DNA of 64,000 nucleotides, taken from positions 1,550,001 to 1,614,000 of the forward strand of contig JAWKRT010000001.1 of assembly GCA_041389495.1 (NCBI GenBank), in the 5' to 3' direction. The notes below the pieces were generated by a model. That model was not told where the DNA came from. It made no database searches and saw only the letters and a list, made by a program, of their open reading frames with translations. The translations under genes and the position numbers were made by a program. Shown here one piece after another: positions 57,469-64,000 of this stretch. Numbering within the stretch: position 1 is the first letter of the stretch; the number at the start of each line of letters is the position of its first letter. This DNA comes from Myxococcota bacterium (GTDB lineage: Bacteria > Myxococcota_A > UBA9160 > UBA4427).

Positions 57469-59589
57469 TCAGGCGCCGGGCGCGAAGAGGGCGCGGAGGT
57501 CGTCGAGCGCGTCCGGGTCGTTCGTCGGGAGCGAGCACGTCGTGCCGCGGCACACGTAGGCGGCCGGCCGCCCGCCGTGCAGGCCGCGCCCTTCGAGCCA
57601 CGACGCCGCGAGGCCTTCGGGCGCGGGCGCGCCCGGCGCCGCCACGACGACCGCGTCCTCGGGCAGCAGGCGCAGCCGCGCGCGCGCGGCGAGCGCCCGC
57701 GTGCGCGCGTCGTCCGGGTCGCCCACGACGACGGCGACCGTCATGCCGCGCTCGCGCAGCGCGACCGCGCGCACGAGCGTCGGCGTCGCGTGCGGGAGCT
57801 GCTCGAGCGCGTAGGCGTGGTCGCGCACGACGCGGTCGGCGAGCGCGCGCCAGTCGTCGCGCCCGGCGAGCTCGGCCATGCGCACGAGCCCGAGCACGGC
57901 GAGCCCGGTCGCCTGCGGCGTCGCGCCGTCGTGGTCCGAGCGCGGGCGGTGCGCGAGCCGCTCGCCGTCGTTCGCGGTGAGGAAGAGCTCGCCCGCGTCG
58001 GCGTCGAAGAAGCGCGTCGCGACGTCCGACGCGAAGCCGGCCGCCGCGGCCAGGAAGCGGTCGCCGCCGCCCGCGCGGTGGAGGTCGAGGCAGGCGTCGA
58101 GCAGGCTCGCGACGTCGTCGAGGAAGGCGGGCACGTGCGCGCGCCCGCCGTCGAAGATGCGCAGCAGCCGCCCGCGCTCGTCGCGCATGCGCGCGAGCAC
58201 GAAGTCGGCCGCGCGCACGGCGTCGTCGAGGAAGTCCGGCTCGCCCTGCCACGTCGCCGCGCGCGCGAGGCCGCTGATCGCGTAGCCGTTCCACGCGGCG
58301 ACGCGCTTGCGGTCCGTGGCGGGCGGCACGCGTCGCGAGCGCACGGCGAGGAGCGCGGCGCGCTCGGCCGCGAAGCGCTCGCGCGCCTCGCCCGCCGTGT
58401 CGACGAGGTGCGACGTGCCGTGCTCGAAGTTGCCGCGCTCGCTCACCGAGTAGGCCGCGCAGAAGGCGTCGGCGCTCGCGCCGAGCCCGGCGTCGTCGAG
58501 TGCGGCGCGCACCTGCGCGGGCGTCCACACGAAGAACTTCCCTTCCTCGCCCTCCGAGTCCGCGTCCTGGCTCGCGTAGAAGCCGCCCTCGGGCGCCGTC
58601 ATCTCGCGGCGCAGCCAGGCGACCGTCTCGCGCACGGGCCACGCGAGCTCCTCGCTCCCGCGCGCGCGCCGCGACATCTCCGCGTACACGCGCAGCAGGA
58701 GGCCCTGGTCGTAGAGCATCTTCTCGAAGTGCGGGATGGTCCAGCGCGGGTCGACGCAGTAGCGGTGGAAGCCTCCGCCCGCGTGGTCGTAGAGGCCGCG
58801 GCGCGCCATGCGCACGCACGTTCCGTACAGGTGCTGGAGCCACTCGGACGCCGTGTCCTCGGCCGTGAAGTCGACCGCCGTGAGGATCGCCTCGAGCGTC
58901 GTCGGCGTCGGGAACTTCGGTCCGCCCGTGCCGAAGCCGCCGTTCTCGGCGTCGGCGCCCTGCATCAGCGCCGCGGCGCAGTGCACGACCGTGCGCGCCG
59001 ACGGCGGCGCCTCGGCGACGCCGGTCGCGCGGTCGTCGAGCGCCTGCACGAGGTCGTGCGCCGAGCGCTCGACGGCGCCGCGCCGCTCGCGCCACGCCTC
59101 GTCGACCGCGCGCAGCACCTCGGTGAAGCTCGGCATTCCGTGACGCCGCTCCGGCGGATAGTAGGTGCCGCCGAAGAACGGCCTCCCGTCGGGCGTCGCG
59201 AACGCGGTGAGCGGCCAGCCGCCGTGCCCGGTGAGCCGCACGACCGTGTCCATGAACACCTGGTCGACGTCGGGGCGCTCCTCGCGGTCGACCTTCACGG
59301 GCACGAAGAGCTCGTTCACGACCGCCGCGGTCGCCGCGTCCTCGAACGACTCGTGCGCCATCACGTGACACCAGTGACAGGCGCTGTACCCGATCGAGAC
59401 GAGCAGCGGCACGTCGCGCTCTCTCGCGCGCGCGAACGCCTCCTCGCCCCACGGCAGCCAGTCGACGGGGTTGTGCATGTGCTGGCGGAGGTAGGCGCTC
59501 GTCTCGCTCGCGAGGCGGTTCGTCGGGCCGCCCGCGTCGTGCGGGGCGTGCGGGCCGGCGGATGCGTCGCGGTCGTCGGGGGGAGGCAT
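57469..59589 (-). CDS. DUF255 thioredoxin-like protein (YyaL/SSP411 family)
   Basis: A 706-residue protein. It begins with the DUF255/SSP411 signature: NRLASETSAYLRQHMHNPVDW near 24-44, then a thioredoxin-like domain with CHWCHVMAHESFED (C71, C74). A long alpha/alpha-barrel part follows (GGFGTGGPKFPTPTTLEAIL, GGGFHRYCVDPRWTIPHFEKMLYDQ, FYASQDADSEGEEGKFFVW). The last 200 residues hold RKRVAAWNGYAISGLARAA. Human and yeast relatives are poorly understood; the barrel resembles N-acylglucosamine epimerases. TACACT (59599-59604) nine bases before the ATG suggests a leaderless transcript. Confidence 0.92.
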   Translation of the reverse strand: MPPPDDRDASAGPHAPHDAGGPTNRLASETSAYLRQHMHNPVDWLPWGEEAFARARERDVPLLVSIGYSACHWCHVMAHESFEDAATAAVVNELFVPVKVDREERPDVDQVFMDTVVRLTGHGGWPLTAFATPDGRPFFGGTYYPPERRHGMPSFTEVLRAVDEAWRERRGAVERSAHDLVQALDDRATGVAEAPPSARTVVHCAAALMQGADAENGGFGTGGPKFPTPTTLEAILTAVDFTAEDTASEWLQHLYGTCVRMARRGLYDHAGGGFHRYCVDPRWTIPHFEKMLYDQGLLLRVYAEMSRRARGSEELAWPVRETVAWLRREMTAPEGGFYASQDADSEGEEGKFFVWTPAQVRAALDDAGLGASADAFCAAYSVSERGNFEHGTSHLVDTAGEARERFAAERAALLAVRSRRVPPATDRKRVAAWNGYAISGLARAATWQGEPDFLDDAVRAADFVLARMRDERGRLLRIFDGGRAHVPAFLDDVASLLDACLDLHRAGGGDRFLAAAAGFASDVATRFFDADAGELFLTANDGERLAHRPRSDHDGATPQATGLAVLGLVRMAELAGRDDWRALADRVVRDHAYALEQLPHATPTLVRAVALRERGMTVAVVVGDPDDARTRALAARARLRLLPEDAVVVAAPGAPAPEGLAASWLEGRGLHGGRPAAYVCRGTTCSLPTNDPDALDDLRALFAPGA

Positions 59590-59685
59590 GCGCGCGCGAG
59601 TGTAGGCGGCCGCGCGCGGCGCGCCGGCGGACGGGCTCCGGGCGTGCGCTTGTCGGCGCGCGGGCGATCCCCGATCGTTGCGCGT

Positions 59686-60876
59686 GTGATCGACGTCGTC
59701 GTTGCGCCGGGCCGGGATCGCGCGCTGCGCCGGCGGCACCCCTGGGTGCTGTCGGGCGCCGTCGCGCACGTCGAGGGCAGTGCCGCGCCCGGCGCCTTCG
59801 TGCGCGTGCGCGCGGCCGAGGGCGACGTGCTCGGCTACGGGCACTACGCGCCGCAGTCGAGCCTGCGCGTGCGCATGCTCGCGTTCGGCAAGGAGCCCGT
59901 CGACGAGCGCGCGCTCGTGCGCGAGCGCCTGCGCGCCGCGTTCGCGCTCCGCCGCGGCGCCGAGGCGCGCGCGCTCCTCGGCGCGACCGACGCCGTGCGG
60001 CTCGTCAACGCGGAGGGCGACGGGCTGCCCGGGCTCGCCGTCGACCGGTACGGCGACGTCGCCGTCGCGAAGGTGACGAGCGCCGGCATGGCGCGGCTGC
60101 GCGACGACGTCGCCCTCGCGCTGCGCGAGGACGCGGGTGTCGCGCACGCGCTCGAGCGGCGAGACGCGCTCGCCGCGCGCCGCGAGGGCGTCGACAGCGA
60201 CGACCGCACCTGGTTCGGCGCGCCTCCTTCGCGCGCCGAGATCCGCGAGCGCGAGCGCCGCTACACGGTCGACCTGCGCGAGGGCCAGAAGACGGGCTTC
60301 TACCTCGACCAGCGCGACGCGCGCGACGCGGTCGAGGCGCTCGCGCGCGGGCGCCGCGTGCTCGACCTCTTCAGCTACACCGGCGGCTTCGCGGTCGCCG
60401 CGCTGCGCGGCGGGGCCGAGCGCGTCGTCGCGGTCGACTCCTCCGAGCCCGCACTCGCGCTCGCGCGCGAGAACGCGGAGCGCAACGGCGACGCCGCGCG
60501 CGTCGCGTTCGAGCGCGCCGACGCCTTCGAGTGGGTGCGGAGCGCGCGCGAGCGCTTCGACCTGCTCGTCGTCGACCCGCCGCCGCTCGCGCGCGCGCAG
60601 CGCGACGTCGCGCGCGCGACCCGCGCCTACAAGGACGCGGCGCTCCACGCGCTGCGCTGCGCGGATCCGGGCGCGCTCGCGCTCTTCTTCGGCTGCTCGC
60701 ACCACGTCGGCCCCGAGCTCTTCCGCAAGGTGCTGTTCGGCGCGTCGCTCGACGCGCGGCGCCCGCTCGCCGTGCTGCGCGAGCTCGGCGCGCCGCCCGA
60801 CCATCCGGTGTCGCTCGACCATCCCGAGGGCCGCTACCTGACGGGGCTGCTCGTGCGCGTCGGAGGCCGCCCGTGA
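59686..60876 (+). CDS. RlmI-like class I rRNA methyltransferase
   Basis: A 396-residue RlmI/YccW-type methyltransferase that modifies a cytosine C5 of 23S rRNA. The N-terminal PUA domain includes LRRRHPWVLSGAVAHVEG near 13-30, then FYLDQRDARDAVEA near 205, and the SAM loop LDLFSYTGGFAVAALRGGAE near 225. The catalytic loop is VDPPPLARAQRDV; the family's usual DPP(K/S)F is altered to DPPPLA. GTG 59686 is chosen because it gives a family-like N-terminus without shadow residues. Its stop overlaps the next start (GTGA), so the prenyltransferase-repeat gene is coupled to it. Confidence 0.88.
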   Translation: MIDVVVAPGRDRALRRRHPWVLSGAVAHVEGSAAPGAFVRVRAAEGDVLGYGHYAPQSSLRVRMLAFGKEPVDERALVRERLRAAFALRRGAEARALLGATDAVRLVNAEGDGLPGLAVDRYGDVAVAKVTSAGMARLRDDVALALREDAGVAHALERRDALAARREGVDSDDRTWFGAPPSRAEIRERERRYTVDLREGQKTGFYLDQRDARDAVEALARGRRVLDLFSYTGGFAVAALRGGAERVVAVDSSEPALALARENAERNGDAARVAFERADAFEWVRSARERFDLLVVDPPPLARAQRDVARATRAYKDAALHALRCADPGALALFFGCSHHVGPELFRKVLFGASLDARRPLAVLRELGAPPDHPVSLDHPEGRYLTGLLVRVGGRP

Positions 60877-61805
60877 GCGGCGGTGTCGTGTTCCTGGGCG
60901 GCGGCGGCGCGGGCGACTCCGGGGGCGGCGGGGACGCCGGCGGAGCGGGAGGTGCCGACGCGCTCAAGGAGCGCGCGGCCACGGCGCTCGAGCGCGCGCT
61001 CGCATTCGCGCGCGCGCACGGCGGCGAGCTCGGGCTCGCGCGCGCGCACGCCGCGCTGCGCGCCGAGCCCGCCACCCGCGCGCGCGCGCTCGCGGACGCG
61101 CTCCAGCAGGGCGACGGCGCGTTCGCGCCGCTCGGCGCCGACGGCGAGTGCGCGGTCGCGCGCGAGCTGCGCGCGCTCGGCGCGGCCCCCGCGTTCGCGG
61201 CGACGCTCGACGCGCTCGCGCTCTTCGCCGAGCTGCGCTGCGACGACGGCGACGACGTGGAGCGCGCCGTGCGCTTCGTCGAGGGCCGCGCCGACCCGGA
61301 CGGCGGCTTCGGCGGCGCGCTCGCCGCGGGCGCCGACGAGGACGCGCGCGTGCTCGCGACGGCGCTCGCGGCCGGGAGCCTCGGGCGCAGTCGTTATGCG
61401 CGGCCCGAGGGGCTCGCGGCAGCGGCCACCTGGCTCGCCGCGCGCTTCGCGCCCGAGCGCGTCGAGGCGGCGAGCTTCGCCGGCCTCGCCGCACTCGCGC
61501 TCTTCTACGCGACCGTGCCCGACGAGCTCGCCGACGAGGCGCTGCAGTGGTGCGGGCGCGAGCTCGAGAAGCGCTTCCGCAGCCACCGCGTGGAGGCGCT
61601 CTCCGTCGTGCAGGTGCTGCTCGCCTGCCAGGCCGGCTCGCTCCCCGGCGCGAGCTTCGCGCCCGAGGAGCTGCTCGAGCGGCTGCTCGCCGAGCAGGCG
61701 CGCGACGGCGGCTTCGACGCGCTCTGTCCGGACGGCGCGGCCGCGCGCGTCGCCCCGAGCGTCGACGCGATGCGCGGCATCATCGGACTCTGCGCGACGT
61801 TCTGA
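60873..61805 (+). CDS. Prenyltransferase/squalene-oxidase repeat-like protein
   Basis: A 310-residue protein. The first 28 residues are Gly/Ala-rich (LGGGGAGDSGGGGDAGGAGG). The rest is helical with repeats containing GDGAFAPLGADGECAVAREL near 80-99, RADPDGGFGGALAAGADEDARVL near 139 and QARDGGFDALCPDGAAA near 280, the DGGF/W motif of the prenyltransferase and squalene-cyclase alpha6/alpha6-barrel. There is no DxDD or metal Cys/His pattern of an active cyclase or farnesyl transferase, so it is probably a binding or structural relative. Its GTG overlaps the RlmI-like stop by 4 bases. Confidence 0.78.
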   Translation: MSGGVVFLGGGGAGDSGGGGDAGGAGGADALKERAATALERALAFARAHGGELGLARAHAALRAEPATRARALADALQQGDGAFAPLGADGECAVARELRALGAAPAFAATLDALALFAELRCDDGDDVERAVRFVEGRADPDGGFGGALAAGADEDARVLATALAAGSLGRSRYARPEGLAAAATWLAARFAPERVEAASFAGLAALALFYATVPDELADEALQWCGRELEKRFRSHRVEALSVVQVLLACQAGSLPGASFAPEELLERLLAEQARDGGFDALCPDGAAARVAPSVDAMRGIIGLCATF

Positions 61806-61856
61806 GCGCCGCGCGCGCCGCGCGCGCCGGGCGCGCCGCCGGGCCGGGGAGACTCC

Positions 61857-63530
61857 GTGCACAATCTCGCCGCGATCCACGAGGCCATCGCGCGCGCGCT
61901 GCCCGAGCGCGAGTGCATCGTCTTCCGCGACCGCCGCTTCACGTGGGCGCAGACGACCGACCGCACACGCCGCCTCGCCGACGTGCTGCGCGCGCACGGT
62001 CTCGGCTGCCACGCGGAGCGCCGGAACGCGGCGGGCGACACGGTGCTCGAGGGCTGGGAGTCCGGGCAGGACCACGTCGCGCTCTACCTCCACAACGGCA
62101 ACGAGTACCTCGAGGGGATGCTCGGCGCGTTCAAGGCGCGCTGCGCGCCGTTCAACGTCAACTACCGCTACGTCGACGACGAGCTCGTCTACCTGCTGCG
62201 CGACGCGCGCGCCCGTGCGGTCGTCTTCCACGGCGCGTTCGCGCCCGCGCTCGCGCGCGTGCGCGAACGGCTCGAGGACGTGCGGCTGTGGCTGCAGGTC
62301 GACGACGGCTCCGGCGCGCCGCGGCTGCCCGGCGCGCTCGACTACGAGGCGGCGCTCGCGGCGGCGGCGCCCGCCCCGCCGCGCGGCCTCTCGCCCGACG
62401 ATCTCTACGTGCTCTACACGGGCGGCACGACGGGCATGCCGAAGGGCGTGCTCTGGCGCCAGCAGGACATCTTCCTCGGCGCGCTCTACCCGCCCGGCGC
62501 GCCCGGCGACGCGGAGGGCGTCGCCCGCCGCGCCGTCGAGCGCGGCGACCCGATCCGCGTGCTCGCGGCGCCGCCCTTCATGCACGGCGCCGCGCACTGG
62601 GCCGCGTTCAACATCGCGTTCCTCGGCGGCACGGTGATCGTGCAGTCGCACCCCGAGCGGCTCGACCCGCACGACGTCTGGGCGACCGTCGAGCGCGAGC
62701 GCGCGTCGGCGCTCACGATCGTCGGCGACGCCTTCGCGCGGCCGCTGCTCGATGCGCTCGCCGAGCGCCGCTACGACCTCTCGAGCCTGCGCCTGCTGAC
62801 GTCGGGCGGCGCCATCCTGTCGAGCGAGCGCAAGCGCGAGCTGCTCGACGCGATCCCCGGCCTGCGCATCAACGACTCGCTCGGCTCCTCGGAGTCGGGC
62901 ATGCAGGCCGTGCAGTCGTCGACGAAGGGGCGCGAGGGCGAGACGGCGCGCTTCGAGCTCGCGCGCGCGAACGTCGTGCTCTCGGCCGCGCTCGACCGCG
63001 TGCTCGCGCCCGGCGACGCGGAGATCGGCTGGCTCGCGAAGAGCGGCCACGTGCCGCTCGGCTACCTCGGCGACCCGCAGAAGACGGCGCGCACGTTCCC
63101 CGTGGTCGACGGCGTCCGTCATGCGGTGCCGGGCGACCGCGCGCGGCTCGGCGCGGACGGCCGCCTGCACCTGCTCGGGCGCGACTCGGTCACCATCAAC
63201 AGCGGTGGCGAGAAGATCTTCGCCGAGGAGGTCGAGCTCGCGCTGAAGACGCACCCCGACGTGCACGACGCGCTCGTCGTCGGGACGCCGAGCGAGCGCT
63301 GGGGGCAGCAGGTGACGGCGCTCGTCGCGCTCCGCCCGGGTGCCGCGCGCGACGACGCGGCGCTGCGCGCGGCGGCGGCCGCGCACCTCGCGGGCTTCAA
63401 GCTCCCGAAGGCGTTCGTCGTCGTGCCCGCGATCGCGCGCGCACCGAGCGGGAAGCCCGACTACGCCTGGGCGCGCGCGACCGCCGAGCGCGCGCTCGCG
63501 GGCGAGGGCGCGCGCCCGGACGAACGCTAG
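61857..63530 (+). CDS. AMP-dependent acyl-CoA synthetase, FadD-like
   Basis: A 557-residue ANL ligase: YVLYTGGTTGMPKGVLWRQ near 181-199, PPFMHGAAHWAAFNIAFLGG, LTSGGAILSS near 312, NDSLGSSESGMQ near 340, GRDSVTINSGGEKIF near 440 and the lysine end APSGKPDYAW. This resembles the fatty-acid or steroid-side-chain FadD branch. GGGAGA precedes GTG 61857. It starts 52 bases after the prenyltransferase-repeat gene. It may supply acyl-CoA for the beta-oxidation-type enzymes found elsewhere in the window. Substrate chain length is unknown. Confidence 0.92.
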   Translation: MHNLAAIHEAIARALPERECIVFRDRRFTWAQTTDRTRRLADVLRAHGLGCHAERRNAAGDTVLEGWESGQDHVALYLHNGNEYLEGMLGAFKARCAPFNVNYRYVDDELVYLLRDARARAVVFHGAFAPALARVRERLEDVRLWLQVDDGSGAPRLPGALDYEAALAAAAPAPPRGLSPDDLYVLYTGGTTGMPKGVLWRQQDIFLGALYPPGAPGDAEGVARRAVERGDPIRVLAAPPFMHGAAHWAAFNIAFLGGTVIVQSHPERLDPHDVWATVERERASALTIVGDAFARPLLDALAERRYDLSSLRLLTSGGAILSSERKRELLDAIPGLRINDSLGSSESGMQAVQSSTKGREGETARFELARANVVLSAALDRVLAPGDAEIGWLAKSGHVPLGYLGDPQKTARTFPVVDGVRHAVPGDRARLGADGRLHLLGRDSVTINSGGEKIFAEEVELALKTHPDVHDALVVGTPSERWGQQVTALVALRPGAARDDAALRAAAAAHLAGFKLPKAFVVVPAIARAPSGKPDYAWARATAERALAGEGARPDER

Positions 63531-63549
63531 GCGGCCCGCGCCGCGCCCG

Positions 63550-63585
63550 GCTCGCGCGCGCCGCGAACGCGCGCCGCGCGCGAGC
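63550..63585. terminator. Long-loop hairpin between convergent genes
   Basis: GCTCGCGCGCG (63550-63560) is the reverse complement of CGCGCGCGAGC (63575-63585), with a 14-base loop. It sits after the ligase stop and before the DUF1499 stop. CG-alternation makes chance inverted repeats common here. Confidence 0.25.
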
Positions 63586-63593
63586 GGCGCCGG

Positions 63594-64000
63594 CTAGAGC
63601 TTCGCGACGAACGCGCGGATGCGCGCGGCGTTGGCGCCGAGGTCGCCGCGGCCGTCGCGCGACTTCGAGCGCACGTCGACGACCGCGCCCTGCTCGTGCG
63701 GGCGCACGCGCACGACCACGTCGTCGACGAAGCGGAAGATCGCCGTCGTGTCGCGCGCCTCGAGCACGCCCGCGGCCTCGTCGGCGCGCGTCACGTCCCA
63801 GCCGAGCGCGTTCGCGGCCGAGGCCGCGCGGTCGAAGGCCTCGTCGGGCGACGCCCCGACGACGTGCGGGTGGAGGTCGGGATAGGCGGCGCGCACCTGC
63901 GCGACGAAGTCGACCGGATAGGTCATGTCGCGCCCGCGTCCCGACGGGTCGCCCGCGAACGCGGGCGGGTCCGCGAGGTCGGTCGCGATGTCGTTGATGG
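63594..64000 (-). CDS. DUF1499 protein, cut by window edge
   Basis: The minus frame is open to the right edge, so the 5' part is outside. The visible part reads INDIATDLADPPAFAGD, then MTYPVDFVAQVRAAYPDL, IFRFVDDVVVRVRP and VDVRSKSRDGRGDLGANAAR, the DUF1499 pattern. The NDIATDLADPPAF stretch is part of the family, so the ATG at 63926 is internal, not the true start. DUF1499 proteins often have a membrane or lipoprotein N-terminus; that is not visible here. Function unknown. Confidence 0.82.
   Translation of the reverse strand, partial: INDIATDLADPPAFAGDPSGRGRDMTYPVDFVAQVRAAYPDLHPHVVGASPDEAFDRAASAANALGWDVTRADEAAGVLEARDTTAIFRFVDDVVVRVRPHEQGAVVDVRSKSRDGRGDLGANAARIRAFVAKL

Noticed and set aside
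1..64000. tRNA, rRNA or CRISPR arrays
   Set aside because: No TPsiC-like GGTTCGA...CC arms with partner stems, no rRNA-like conserved stretches, and no regularly spaced repeats were seen. Tandem repeats found are short and unspaced.

Overview
This is a very GC-rich (mostly above 70% G+C), densely packed bacterial chromosome segment. Shine-Dalgarno-led genes, lipoprotein and Sec signals, an outer-membrane barrel and PEP-CTERM surface proteins point to a Gram-negative. The many CoA-linked catabolic genes (acyl-CoA ligases, CaiB/BaiF transferases, hydratases, amidohydrolases, an LLM oxidoreductase) suggest an aerobic heterotroph, perhaps of a myxococcotal or former deltaproteobacterial lineage. 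That placement is an inference from gene content. I saw no rRNA, tRNA, CRISPR array, prophage or insertion sequence.

Layout. 1-6.8 kb: cut-off PEP-CTERM gene, rimO, a TTG-started RRM protein with a terminator, a secreted DUF1566 protein, ttcA, a lipoprotein carbonic anhydrase and a zinc-ribbon membrane protein. 6.9-13 kb: a C3/C4 CoA module. One operon holds an ADP-forming acyl-CoA (malate/succinate) ligase pair, a half-ferredoxin and a Chloroflexus-type malyl-CoA lyase. A crotonyl-CoA carboxylase/reductase-like gene diverges from it and faces a mesaconyl-CoA hydratase, with a PEP-CTERM relic between. Together they resemble the glyoxylate-handling end of the ethylmalonyl-CoA pathway or 3-hydroxypropionate bicycle. 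13-19.3 kb: DUF547, a nucleotidyltransferase-GNAT fusion, an MFS carrier and an SDR/sterol-desaturase/SDR operon.

19.3-28.5 kb: a seven-gene, overlapping operon resembling the acyclic terpene utilisation (atu) system: AtuA, an SDR, carboxyltransferase, biotin carrier and biotin carboxylase as separate genes, TetR regulator and enoyl-CoA hydratase. It diverges from an isovaleryl/citronellyl-CoA dehydrogenase gene that has a good promoter and a possible operator. 28.5-34 kb: PEP-CTERM protein, then a phosphatase/dienelactone hydrolase pair diverging from a perfect 50-bp palindrome, then PAS, PilZ and epimerase genes.

34-46 kb: amidohydrolases, two CaiB/BaiF transferases, an AMP ligase with a small partner gene, enoyl-CoA hydratase, RidA, esterase and membrane protein. 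46-52.5 kb: TolB-like/TPR protein, two methyltransferases, hydrolases, and a lower-GC islet with a GIY-YIG-like nuclease. 52.5-64 kb: outer-membrane barrel, VIT transporter, LLM oxidoreductase, dipeptidase, deoxyhypusine-synthase-like protein, DUF255 thioredoxin-like protein, RlmI-like methyltransferase, prenyltransferase-repeat protein, acyl-CoA ligase and a DUF1499 gene cut by the right edge.
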